A stretch of DNA of 23,564 nt from Opitutales bacterium (GTDB lineage Bacteria > Verrucomicrobiota > Verrucomicrobiia > Opitutales > Opitutaceae). The stretch lies in assembly GCA_021772595.1 (NCBI GenBank), contig JAJFLS010000363.1, positions 1 through 23,564 on the forward strand, given 5' to 3'. The notes beneath the pieces were generated by a model that did not search any database, was not told where the DNA came from, and was given only the letters and a program-made list of their open reading frames with translations. This document shows positions 7,010-14,890 of the stretch, piece after piece (within the stretch, counting starts at the first letter, position 1; each line of letters opens with the position of its first letter). The position numbers were made by a program, and so were the translations under genes.

Positions 7010-8932
7010 GTGGAGAAAAATGACGTACCGAACGATTCGTCTGCGAGCGACGCGCCGGGAATCAGGCGCCTCGCGAGCAAGGCCCATTCGATGTGGGCGT
7101 ATGGCGAGGATTGGCTGATCTCTCTCGCGCTGTTCGTGATGATGATTCTCCCGTTGATGGAGATCGTTTTGCGGCAATTCAATTCAGGCGTCTCTGGTTC
7201 CGCGGAGATTCTTCAGCACCTCGTGCTTTTCGTCGCTGTGCTTGGCGGCGCGATCGCCGCGCGGGAAAAGCGGCTGTTGTCGCTTTCGACCTTCACCGCG
7301 TACTTGAAAGGTGGCTGGGCGGCGGGCGCTCTCTCGGTCAGTTCAACCGTGGCGCTGGTTGTAACGTTCGCGATAGGCTTCGGCGGTTACCAGTTTGTCA
7401 ATACAGAGGGGATAGGCGAATCGATTCTCTTTGGAGGAATTCCAGTGTGGGTCTTGATGAGCGTGATTCCGGTCGGGTTCGCTTTGCTGGCCATGCGAAT
7501 CGTTTGGTTTAGCGGCGAGTCTTGGCTTCTTCGTTTGGCGCCAATCGCTTTCGGGGCGCTTCTGGTTTGGTTTGCCACTTATCCTTTCGAGGACGTCGAG
7601 GGATTCGTATGGCCATTGTTGATACTACTCGTTGTCGCAACGGTTGCCGGGGCTCCTTTGTACGTAGCCATTGGTGGGGCCGCGTTGATCATGAATTGGG
7701 GGGCGGTCGGCTATTTCGCCGATGAGCGGATCGATGTTACGATTGAGACGCAGGCGTCGATGCTGTATGGATTCACCAGCAATCCGCTGCTGGTAACGCT
7801 GCCGCTTTTCACCCTGGCGGGCTATTTCCTGGCCCAAGGGAATTCGTCGAAGCGGCTGATCCGGCTGATCCAATCGGTCTTCGGTGGCGTTCGAGGCGGG
7901 GCGGTTGTGGTGACGGTTTTCGTCTGCGCGTTTTTCACCACGTTCACAGGAGCGTCGGGTGTTACTATACTCGCGTTGGGCGGCCTATTGATGCCGATCT
8001 TGACTGCGTCTGGCTACAGCGAGCGTTCCAGTATCGGGATGCTTACGGGCGCGGGCTCGCTGGGGGTTTTGTTTCCGCCGTGCCTGCCACTGATATTGTA
8101 TGCGGTCGTCGCTACCAACACGAAATTGGTGAGCCTTTCGCTAAAGGACGTTTTTCTGGGGGGGGCATTGCCCGGTGCGTTGCTGGTCGCGATGACAATC
8201 GCGTGGGGAATCTGGAAGCAGCCGAAGGTCACAGTCGAAAAGGCGCCTATGGATTGGGGCGAGTTCGGGAAGGCGTTGCTCGCGGCGTTGGGCGAGTTGA
8301 TGCTGCCAATCGTCGCCTTGACGGCGCTGTTCAGCGGATATGCGACGCCCATCGAAGCGGCATCGGTTTCGGCCTTCTACGCGTTTCTGCTCTATCTCGT
8401 CGACGGAATCTGGATACGCAAAGTGAAGATCGGAGGCGAGTTGCCGAAAATGATGGCGGAGTGCGGACTACTGGTCGGAGGCGTTCTGCTTATTCTTGGA
8501 GTCGCCATGGGACTGACGGATTATCTCATCTTCGCTATGATCCCGGACCAGATGGTGGAGTGGGCCCAGGCGACCATCGAGTCGAAGTACGTTTTCCTAT
8601 TGGCTTTGAACGCGGTGCTGATTCTCGTCGGCTGTTTAATGGATATCTTTTCGGCAATCATCGTCATCGTGCCGCTGATCGTGCCGCTGGGCGTTGCATT
8701 TGGGATCGATCCCGTGCATTTGGGAATCATCTTTCTGGCGAACTTGCAGCTCGGCTACCTTACCCCGCCGATCGGGATGAATTTGTTTTTGGCTTCGTAT
8801 CGATTTGGCAAGCCCATGTCGGTGGTTATCAAAGCGGCGCTGCCGCTACTTGCCGTATTCGCGATTGGGGTACTTCTGATAACCTATGTGCCAATCATAA
8901 CAACTTGGCTCCCCGGATTGTTCGGGAGGTAG
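7010..8932 (+). CDS. tatQM: Fused TRAP transporter permease, DctQM (TatQM) type
   Basis: This 640-residue inner-membrane protein joins the small (Q) and large (M) TRAP permease subunits, as in TPAT systems. The Q part (about 28-170) has four hydrophobic helices, with EDWLISLALFVMMILPLMEIVLR and SAEILQHLVLFVAVLGGAIAAREKRLLSL. The M part (about 190-640) has many helices with family motifs LVTLPLFTLAGYFLAQGN, FTGASGVTILALGGLLMPIL, GAGSLGVLFPPCLPLILY and NLQLGYLTPPIGMNLFLASYRF. It is a sodium-driven secondary importer in the known family. The start is a GTG at 7010. The next in-frame start is an ATG at 7091 (residue 28), and neither has a clear ribosome-binding site. rsmE follows after 20 bp. Confidence 0.92.
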   Translation: MEKNDVPNDSSASDAPGIRRLASKAHSMWAYGEDWLISLALFVMMILPLMEIVLRQFNSGVSGSAEILQHLVLFVAVLGGAIAAREKRLLSLSTFTAYLKGGWAAGALSVSSTVALVVTFAIGFGGYQFVNTEGIGESILFGGIPVWVLMSVIPVGFALLAMRIVWFSGESWLLRLAPIAFGALLVWFATYPFEDVEGFVWPLLILLVVATVAGAPLYVAIGGAALIMNWGAVGYFADERIDVTIETQASMLYGFTSNPLLVTLPLFTLAGYFLAQGNSSKRLIRLIQSVFGGVRGGAVVVTVFVCAFFTTFTGASGVTILALGGLLMPILTASGYSERSSIGMLTGAGSLGVLFPPCLPLILYAVVATNTKLVSLSLKDVFLGGALPGALLVAMTIAWGIWKQPKVTVEKAPMDWGEFGKALLAALGELMLPIVALTALFSGYATPIEAASVSAFYAFLLYLVDGIWIRKVKIGGELPKMMAECGLLVGGVLLILGVAMGLTDYLIFAMIPDQMVEWAQATIESKYVFLLALNAVLILVGCLMDIFSAIIVIVPLIVPLGVAFGIDPVHLGIIFLANLQLGYLTPPIGMNLFLASYRFGKPMSVVIKAALPLLAVFAIGVLLITYVPIITTWLPGLFGR

Positions 8933-8952
8933 GGAATCGCTGGCGCGGACCG

Positions 8953-9663
8953 ATGAACATCGTACTTTTCGAGCCGGACGAATTTCAGAAGCCGCTGCTA
9001 AGGACGGACGAACGGGCGGTTCATATTCTGCAGGTGTTGCGGCGAAGCGAAGGCGACGATTTTGATGCCGGTATTCTCAATGGGCCGAAGGGGAAAGCGA
9101 TAGTGACGAAGATCGGTGAAGACGCGCTTTCGTTGGAATTCAATTGGAATTCCGATGAAGAGCCTGCGTTGTACCCAATCGATTTGGTTGTGGGGTTGTC
9201 GCGGCCGCAAACGAATCGAAAGATTTTGCAAGATGCGACGGCTCTTGGCGTTCGAAGTATTCGCTTCGTGACTACGGAGCGAGGAGAGCCTTCCTATGCG
9301 TCGTCCAAACTCTGGACCACTGGTGAATGGCGTCGGCACGTGGTCGCCGGAGTGGCCCAGGCGTTTACCACTCGAATGCCGCAGGTCTATTTTGAGATGA
9401 GCTTAAAGGATGCGATCGATGCCTTGGATGCGACTCCGACTAGAATCGCGCTGGATAACTACGAAGCGGAGATTGGTTTGGGGGAAATCGATGCGACGAG
9501 TTCAATAGGTCTAGCGCTAGGATCCGAACGCGGATGGACGGGTAAAGAGCGGGAGCTGCTTCGAGAAAACGGCTACACGCTGGCTCATCTCGGTCCGCGC
9601 CCTTTGCGGACAGAGACGGCAGCGATCGCAGGAATCGCGCTGCTGCTGGAGATGTTTTGGTAG
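8953..9663 (+). CDS. rsmE: 16S rRNA m3U1498 methyltransferase RsmE
   Basis: This 236-residue SPOUT methyltransferase should add a methyl group to N3 of U1498 of 16S rRNA, using S-adenosylmethionine. The N-terminal PUA-like part contains RTDERAVHILQVLRRSEGDDFD. The C-terminal knot shows LVVGLSRPQTNRKILQDATALGVRSI, then LALGSERGWTGKERELL (188-203) and the hallmark LGPRPLRTETAAIAGIALL (213-231). The usual IGPEGG is altered to LGSERG, a conservative-looking change in the SAM loop. The frame is open far upstream, into the TRAP permease gene, but the family N-terminus fits the ATG at 8953, 20 bp after tatQM. It is convergent with rsmD across a palindromic repeat. Confidence 0.92.
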   Translation: MNIVLFEPDEFQKPLLRTDERAVHILQVLRRSEGDDFDAGILNGPKGKAIVTKIGEDALSLEFNWNSDEEPALYPIDLVVGLSRPQTNRKILQDATALGVRSIRFVTTERGEPSYASSKLWTTGEWRRHVVAGVAQAFTTRMPQVYFEMSLKDAIDALDATPTRIALDNYEAEIGLGEIDATSSIGLALGSERGWTGKERELLRENGYTLAHLGPRPLRTETAAIAGIALLLEMFW

Positions 9664-9667
9664 ATCT

Positions 9668-9800
9668 GTAGCTCAGTGCTTTAGCCTGAGCCAGAAATGC
9701 AGGAGCGGCTTTACGCCACGATTTAGCTGCATCTATCGCGGCATAAAGCCGCTCCTACACTTTGCTTCTCTAGTATGCTCAGGCTAAAGCACTGAGCTAC
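9668..9800. repeat. Nested palindrome between convergent rsmE and rsmD
   Basis: The outer arms are a perfect 24-bp inverted repeat, 9668-9691 (starting GTAGCTCAGTGC) and 9777-9800. The inner arms are REP-like units: one at 9698-9722 with a GGCTTTACGCC stem, and TGTAGGAGC-GGCTTTATGCC-GCGAT, read in reverse at 9735-9759. The right outer arm runs into the rsmD coding sequence and supplies its stop codon (9784-9786) and last residues. The structure fills almost the whole gap and could end transcription from both sides, although no long T-run is present. Confidence 0.85.
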
Positions 9801-10353
9801 TTCTTCTATAAATGCAGGCGGTGGGCTGGTCTTTGCCTTTGCCGATGCGTTTTCGGAGATTCCAACCTTCCGGTTCGATCTCGAGGCGTCCCGGCATTTC
9901 GAATACGACTATTCCGTTTTCTGCGAGAAGTCGGTTGAAGGTGGAAAAGAGCGCCGGGGCAGAGGACTCGATCATGTCGTAAGGCGGATCGACGAAGATC
10001 ATATCGAACGAGTCGTTTTCGAGGGCGGTCGCTTTGATCGCGTCTCCGATAAGCGTTTTCGCGTCCAGTCGATCTGCCCCCATGCTTTTGGCGACGATTT
10101 GAATATTCGCTTTGATCATCGCGCAGGCTTTCGGGTTCGTTTCTAAGAACGTTGCGGAAGCGCCGCCGCGGCTGAGCGCTTCCAGCCCGTAGGAGCCTGT
10201 GCCGGCAAAGAGGTCGCACACACGGGCGTCATTGATCCTTTGCCCGAGGCTCGAGAAGATGCCTTGGCGCAATCGGTCCATCGCTGGCCGGTGGACGGCG
10301 CTTTTCGATACGCGCAGTTCGACGCCTCGCGCCTTGCCTCCAGAAATTCGCAT
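9784..10353 (-). CDS. rsmD: 16S rRNA m2G966 methyltransferase RsmD
   Basis: This 189-residue enzyme should methylate N2 of G966 of 16S rRNA with S-adenosylmethionine. It starts MRISGGKARG, the family N-terminus. Next come HRPAMDRLRQGIFSSLG, the SAM-binding motif DLFAGTGSYGLEALSRGG (47-64), the acidic strand end (FLETNPKA) and the catalytic DPPY (122-125), then VVFEMPG. Start and length suit the family. Its ATG shares a base with the stop of the upstream exbB-like gene (TAATG), implying coupled translation in the minus-strand operon. The C-terminal tail (RRSSSVL) is encoded by the arm of the intergenic palindrome, so the native end may have been replaced when that repeat arrived. Confidence 0.93.
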   Translation of the reverse strand: MRISGGKARGVELRVSKSAVHRPAMDRLRQGIFSSLGQRINDARVCDLFAGTGSYGLEALSRGGASATFLETNPKACAMIKANIQIVAKSMGADRLDAKTLIGDAIKATALENDSFDMIFVDPPYDMIESSAPALFSTFNRLLAENGIVVFEMPGRLEIEPEGWNLRKRIGKGKDQPTACIYRRSSSVL

Positions 10354-11084
10354 TACGAGGAGCGTGAATCGGTGAGGTGTTCGCTGATCGTGTTGGCTCT
10401 TTGGGCGTTCTCGACGAGCTGGTTGTTGAGTCGATTGTTGAAGTAGGAATAGGCGATCATCGCGGGTATCCCGATGCAGAGGCCGGTTGCGGTGGTTATG
10501 AGCGCTTCGCCGATGTCGCCCGCAAGCAACTCAGGCCGACCCATGCCGCCTGCCGACATGGTTTGAAAAGCGCCGATCATTCCGCTGACGGTTCCGAGGA
10601 GACCGATCATCGGAGAAACGGTTGCGATCACGTTGATGTAGTGTATCCATTGTCCAATGGCGTGCTCTTCTAGTTCGAAAATTTCCTGAACGGTGTCGTC
10701 CACTTTTTCTCCACTCGAATCCGGTGACGCAGGATCAAATTTCGGCAAGGCTACAGCGAGCGCTCTCCCGAGCAAAGTGGGTTCGTGTTTTGCGGCGGAA
10801 CTTGCTTCCTCCAACTTGCCGTTCTTGCAGAGCGATTCGACTCGGTTGGTGAACGCGTCAGTTCCGAAATTCGCCGGCGTGGTTTCTCTGGCGCAGTGAA
10901 TCGCGAGGTAGATCAAAGCGAGCGAACAGATTCCGAGCGGGATCATTGCCCAGCCGCCTTGACCGATCATCGTCCAGAGCGACGAACTAGAGGCACCTGC
11001 GGCGACATCGCTCTGACCGTAAAGGAGCGGGTTCGTCAAAAGTAAGCAAAAGGTAAGCGGGCGAATAGAGCGTATGATATTCAT
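10353..11084 (-). CDS. MotA/TolQ/ExbB-family proton channel protein
   Basis: This 243-residue inner-membrane protein belongs to the ExbB/TolQ family, which couples proton flow to work in the envelope. Residues 1-23 look like a cleavable signal peptide (LTFCLLLTNPLLYG|Q), a pattern seen in ExbB proteins of some Verrucomicrobiota and Bacteroidota. One helix follows (WAMIPLGICSLALIYLAIHC). The diagnostic pair comes after the cytoplasmic loop: INVIATVSPMIGLLGTVSGMIGAF and IGEALITTATGLCIGIPAMIAYSYFNNRL, with the family threonines in ALITTATGL. No ExbD/TolR or TonB gene is adjacent. rsmD follows at once (TAATG), and two periplasmic proteins precede it (16-bp gap). Whether it powers TonB receptors, a Tol-like system or a dedicated machine is open. 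Confidence 0.9.
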   Translation of the reverse strand: MNIIRSIRPLTFCLLLTNPLLYGQSDVAAGASSSSLWTMIGQGGWAMIPLGICSLALIYLAIHCARETTPANFGTDAFTNRVESLCKNGKLEEASSAAKHEPTLLGRALAVALPKFDPASPDSSGEKVDDTVQEIFELEEHAIGQWIHYINVIATVSPMIGLLGTVSGMIGAFQTMSAGGMGRPELLAGDIGEALITTATGLCIGIPAMIAYSYFNNRLNNQLVENAQRANTISEHLTDSRSS

Positions 11085-11100
11085 GTTTTGATTACGAAAG

Positions 11101-12030
11101 TTAGGGATGTCCGACTAATTTCGAGAGACTTTCAATTGTGAGGCTGTGGATGGAGCTAGGAGAGGAGTGGGCGCGATTGTCGGAACGATCTTCGAGAGAT
11201 ATTTCGTCAAGGCGAGGCAGGATATGGGATCGTTCGGAATCGATCGGCCATGCGAGCCCGCGGGATTTCATCTCATCGAGGAGTCGTTTCGCGTAGGCGT
11301 GACGATCGAGCTCGTAAGCGGCGAAAATGGCGATTTCGTATGCGTCCGCCAAGTATCGAGGCTGGTTCGGGTGGGAGAATACAATCGGGTTGAGCGCTAG
11401 CCAAAGAGCCGCTTCGGTGTATCCCTCGGTTACGGCGACCTCCGCAAGCGCTTGCCAGGCGATCGCTGTTTCCTGAGCAGATCTTTGCCCGTCGATCCAC
11501 TGTTTCGCGTAGAATGCCGCTTCGTCCAAACGGTTCAGACGCCATGCAGCGACTATCTGCAGTTCTTCGATATCCTGCAGCGTTTTTGGGCCCTGCAGTT
11601 TCGTGCGCCACAATTTCGCTCTGTCCAGGCAATCGGATCCTCTGCCGGTGTTGATATAGGAATCCAGCAGCATGACGAAGAGCGCTTCGTCGGATTCGGT
11701 AAGCAGCTCAATGTAGGGGATGCGTGTGCGGATGAGCGTTTCTAGAAGGATGGTTGCTTGATAGGGATCGCCCGCGTTAAAGCGATCGATGGCTTCTTCT
11801 TTCGATTGCCCATCGGAGAAAATGATTCGGGAAATCTCTTCGGGAGCTAGGCGGCGTTCGATCACGCTTTGGTCGACCGTCTGGATGATCGATACGAATT
11901 GGGCTTGCCGGCCGTTTAGATCACCATTGAGAGTTTTTCCGTTCTTTAGCTCGATTGTGTCGCCGAAAGAAAGAGAGGCGCTCAGGGCGAGAAGCAAGCA
12001 AGTCGGCTTTATGGGTATCGAGATTTTCAT
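11101..12030 (-). CDS. Periplasmic protein with N-terminal beta domain and TPR-like helices
   Basis: This 309-residue protein is not assigned to a named family. Residues 1-23 are a signal peptide (CLLLALSASLSFG|D). The mature start, DTIELKNGKTLNGDLNGRQ, resembles the small SH3- or Sm-like beta domain common in Verrucomicrobiota and Planctomycetota envelope proteins. From about residue 80 it is helical with repeat-like pairs: EEAIDRFNAGDPYQATILLETLI, LDRAKLWRTKLQG, LQIVAAWRLNRLDEAAFYAKQWIDG and TAIAWQALAEVAVTEGYTEAALWLALNP. The C-terminus is serine- and histidine-rich. Its ATG overlaps the stop of the 942-residue TPR gene by four bases, and it precedes the ExbB channel. A periplasmic partner of that channel is an inference from this context. 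Confidence 0.72.
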   Translation of the reverse strand: MKISIPIKPTCLLLALSASLSFGDTIELKNGKTLNGDLNGRQAQFVSIIQTVDQSVIERRLAPEEISRIIFSDGQSKEEAIDRFNAGDPYQATILLETLIRTRIPYIELLTESDEALFVMLLDSYINTGRGSDCLDRAKLWRTKLQGPKTLQDIEELQIVAAWRLNRLDEAAFYAKQWIDGQRSAQETAIAWQALAEVAVTEGYTEAALWLALNPIVFSHPNQPRYLADAYEIAIFAAYELDRHAYAKRLLDEMKSRGLAWPIDSERSHILPRLDEISLEDRSDNRAHSSPSSIHSLTIESLSKLVGHP

Positions 12031-14855
12031 GATTCGTTGCCGGTTGCTTTGGTTTGGGCGGCACGCTCCAAGAGTTGAGCTGAAAACGCTTCGGCTTCTT
12101 GGAACTGAGTCGTTGATCTGAATTCGGATCGAGCGAGAAATTCTGTCAGGATTTCCTGCGCTTTGCCAGGTTCGTCAATCGCGTCGAGGTGTTGAGCGCT
12201 TTTCAAGTACGCTTTGGCTGCGGCGTCCGTGACTCCTGGATACAGCGTGAACACGCGTTGGCAATAGGCGATCGCTTGTTTGGTTTCGCCTTGGGCGTTT
12301 TTGAGTTCCCCAAGCGCGAGCAATGCATTGGCCTTCTGGGAGCTGCTCGCCCAGCGAAGCGAGAGGATGCGCTCGAGTACTGTTTGGGCAGAGACGAATC
12401 CGCCGGTGCGCATCCGAGCTTCGCCTTGAAGCGCGAGCGCATCGACGTAGATGGGAGAATCCCAATCGCTCTCAGGGATTCGGGCGAGCCAGCCGAGTGC
12501 GAGATCGAAGCGCTTGGAATTCGCTTGGTTCTTGGCGAAGCCGAAATAGGCAAATGGCAAATATCCACTATTCGGGTACTTTGCGAAAAGGCGTTCAAGC
12601 ATCGCGTCGCCCTGGTTCATATCGAGCGAGACGAGTTCGAGCCCGACGTAGCCAAGGCATTCGGGAGGCATGTGCTCGATCGGGATCTCGTTCGCTAGAT
12701 TGAGAAAAGTCTCCTTGCTCTGAAACGGTAGGTCCCGGTCGCGAAGATCGAGCGCTAGAAGCAATCCGAATCGCGCTGCCAGACAGTATTGCTCACGATC
12801 GATCGCTGTTTGATACTGGGCGGAGAGGTCGCTGGGTTGGATCGAGTTTCGAACTCTCAACGCATCCAGCATGTTTTCCGCCGCGATGGCGTTTCCGTGG
12901 CTCGCGATTAGTCGATCCAGAGTGGATAGGGCGCCTGTGGAATCGCCAGTCTCCAACTGATATTCCGCGTGGATCAGCTGAATCTCGGTTGTCCGGTAAG
13001 GGTCGGCATCGACTTTAGCGCGCCGTTGGAGTGTGAGCAGGGCTTCGTCGGTTTGGCCGAGCTCGCGGTAGGCGAAGCTGGTTTGAAGAGCGGCAAGATG
13101 GGCGAGTTCGGGAAATTCCGACGGTATTGTCCGATAGCGTTGGATGGCGTCTTCAAATTGTTCGAGGGAGGAGTAGCAATCGCCTAGCAAGAGCTGGACT
13201 TCGAATTCTCTCGGATGCGCTGGATAGTCGTTCGCGAAGGCCTTGAGGGATGTTGCCGCCGCTTTGTAGTCAAATTGGGAATACTGGCAAGACGCCATGC
13301 GGTAGAGCGCTTCGCCTTGCAGCTCGATGTTGGTTGCGTTCGCCGCGAGGGCTTCGAAAATTCCGAACGCGCTATCGAAGGAGTTTTCAAGGAAAAGGCT
13401 GATTCCGATCCAGAGCTCGGAATGTTCCTTGAGCAATTCGTCTGAAGTTTGATCGGCGACGTTCTCGAAATCCGTTCGGGCGGAAAGGTAGTCCGCCACT
13501 CGCATGTGGCATTGGCCCCGTTGGTAGAGGCAGATGGTTTGGAGGTCCTGGGCGGATGCGCTTTTCGCGAGATTGGTCAGCGCTTGGATCGCGTCTTCGA
13601 AACGGCTCGCATCGATCAAGGTCTGTGCGATCAGGTAGAGCGCGTCGTCGATCGATTTCGAGGCGGGATAGAGCTCCAGGTATTCGGTGGCGATTTCGAT
13701 TGCCGCGGAGTAGCGACGCATTTCCTTAGCGGCGAGAATCCAGTGGAAATGCGCTTGTTCCCCGGTAGCGTCTGGAGAATGGAGAGCGAGCCGTTCGAAA
13801 AGGAGCCAGGCTTCGAAGGGGCGGCCGGAAAGGAGGGAAGCTCGCCCGCGCCTCAAGAGCAACGCGTCGGAATAGTCTTCGGCTTCCCGGAGCGCGCTTA
13901 GCTGGGCGGAGGCGGACTGGATGAGCTGTTCGTAGAAGTCGGTCCACATGACGCCGCCCATGCCCACGTCTTTTCGACGGTCTTCGAAAACGCGTTTCAG
14001 CTGATCTAGTTTGCGGGTCTGTTTGGCGACGAGAGCGGTTTTCGAAGGAACCAATTGGTAGGCGCGAAGGGCGTCTTCCGGCGATTCGTCTTGAAGCAGC
14101 GCGTCGCCCGCTTCGATGGCAAGAAAGGCGAGCATCGCCAATTCGGGCATTGTATCCGAATCCCAAGGACTGTCGAGCAGCAGCTTGGAGACGCTTGCCA
14201 GGTCGGAGCGGTCGAGTTGTTCGCGCAGCGAGAGGAGCCGGGCTTGGGTGCGAATGCGGATGGCCGCGTCGCTTTCAACGACTCCGCTGAGAATCTCGAT
14301 GGCTTCATCCGAACGGTCGTTTTGGAGGTGGATGTCGGCTTCGTGGATTCGGGCGATCCCTTTTTGGGAAGGGGAGTGGGAGGCGTCTCGGAACGCGGCG
14401 AGGGCTTCGAGGGCTTCGGGGAAAGCACCCTTCCGTTTGAAGGAAACGGCGAGGACGTACTTGGCGAATATCTGTTGGCTGTAGGCGGCGTTTTCCTCCG
14501 CGAGGAATAGGTCAAGCGAGTCGATGGCCTGGTCGTAGAGCCCGGCTCTCAGGGCGGCGTACCCGGCGAGCGGCATCAGTTTCTCGTTCAGTCGAGCTTC
14601 GGACCATTCCGCTTCTCCGGAATAGAGGGACTGCAGTTTTCGAAAAGCGTTGGCGGCTTGCGCGTAGTCGCCTTGGGCGAACGCTCGCGAGCCTTGGTCG
14701 ATCAGATCGGGCATCGTCTGATACTCGATCGGCTGCGACAACGCGATAGACGGGAGCGCAAAGATGCAGACGGTCGCTTGTAGGCCCCGCGAGTAACAGT
14801 TGCGGGCTAGCGATCGGAGGCGAGTTGGGAGTTCCTTAAATGCTCGTGAAAGCAA
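12027..14855 (-). CDS. Large periplasmic TPR-repeat protein
   Basis: This 942-residue protein is almost entirely helical repeats. Clear TPR-type units include LIDQGSRAFAQGDYAQAANAFRKLQSLY (about 51-78), ALYLIAQTLIDASRFEDAIQALTNLAKSA, ALYRMASCQYSQFDYKAAATSLKAFANDYPAHP, VQLLLGDCYSSLEQFEDAIQRYRTIPSEFPEL and ALLALGELKNAQGETKQAIAYCQRVFTLYPG. The YPxxP-style ends resemble the TPR modules of YbgF/CpoB, which works with Tol-Pal. The start is a TTG at 14855. A hydrophobic stretch at about 28-43 (ATVCIFALPSIALSQ) serves as a signal after a long basic n-region. No ATG or GTG lies close to it, so TTG is preferred. It is translationally coupled to the next gene and precedes an ExbB channel. Confidence 0.82.
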   Translation of the reverse strand: MLSRAFKELPTRLRSLARNCYSRGLQATVCIFALPSIALSQPIEYQTMPDLIDQGSRAFAQGDYAQAANAFRKLQSLYSGEAEWSEARLNEKLMPLAGYAALRAGLYDQAIDSLDLFLAEENAAYSQQIFAKYVLAVSFKRKGAFPEALEALAAFRDASHSPSQKGIARIHEADIHLQNDRSDEAIEILSGVVESDAAIRIRTQARLLSLREQLDRSDLASVSKLLLDSPWDSDTMPELAMLAFLAIEAGDALLQDESPEDALRAYQLVPSKTALVAKQTRKLDQLKRVFEDRRKDVGMGGVMWTDFYEQLIQSASAQLSALREAEDYSDALLLRRGRASLLSGRPFEAWLLFERLALHSPDATGEQAHFHWILAAKEMRRYSAAIEIATEYLELYPASKSIDDALYLIAQTLIDASRFEDAIQALTNLAKSASAQDLQTICLYQRGQCHMRVADYLSARTDFENVADQTSDELLKEHSELWIGISLFLENSFDSAFGIFEALAANATNIELQGEALYRMASCQYSQFDYKAAATSLKAFANDYPAHPREFEVQLLLGDCYSSLEQFEDAIQRYRTIPSEFPELAHLAALQTSFAYRELGQTDEALLTLQRRAKVDADPYRTTEIQLIHAEYQLETGDSTGALSTLDRLIASHGNAIAAENMLDALRVRNSIQPSDLSAQYQTAIDREQYCLAARFGLLLALDLRDRDLPFQSKETFLNLANEIPIEHMPPECLGYVGLELVSLDMNQGDAMLERLFAKYPNSGYLPFAYFGFAKNQANSKRFDLALGWLARIPESDWDSPIYVDALALQGEARMRTGGFVSAQTVLERILSLRWASSSQKANALLALGELKNAQGETKQAIAYCQRVFTLYPGVTDAAAKAYLKSAQHLDAIDEPGKAQEILTEFLARSEFRSTTQFQEAEAFSAQLLERAAQTKATGNES

Positions 14856-14890
14856 AGTTATTACGGTGTTTCCGTTTTCGAGGCGCGTGG

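Noticed and set aside
8080..8952. Long N-terminal extension of the rsmE frame
   Set aside because: It lies in another frame of the TRAP permease gene, is rich in Arg/Gly shadow sequence, and RsmE homology begins at the ATG at 8953.
9668..9691. tRNA-like start (GTAGCTCAG resembles a D-arm)
   Set aside because: There is no acceptor stem, anticodon arm or GGTTCGA T-arm, and the segment is one arm of a perfect inverted repeat.
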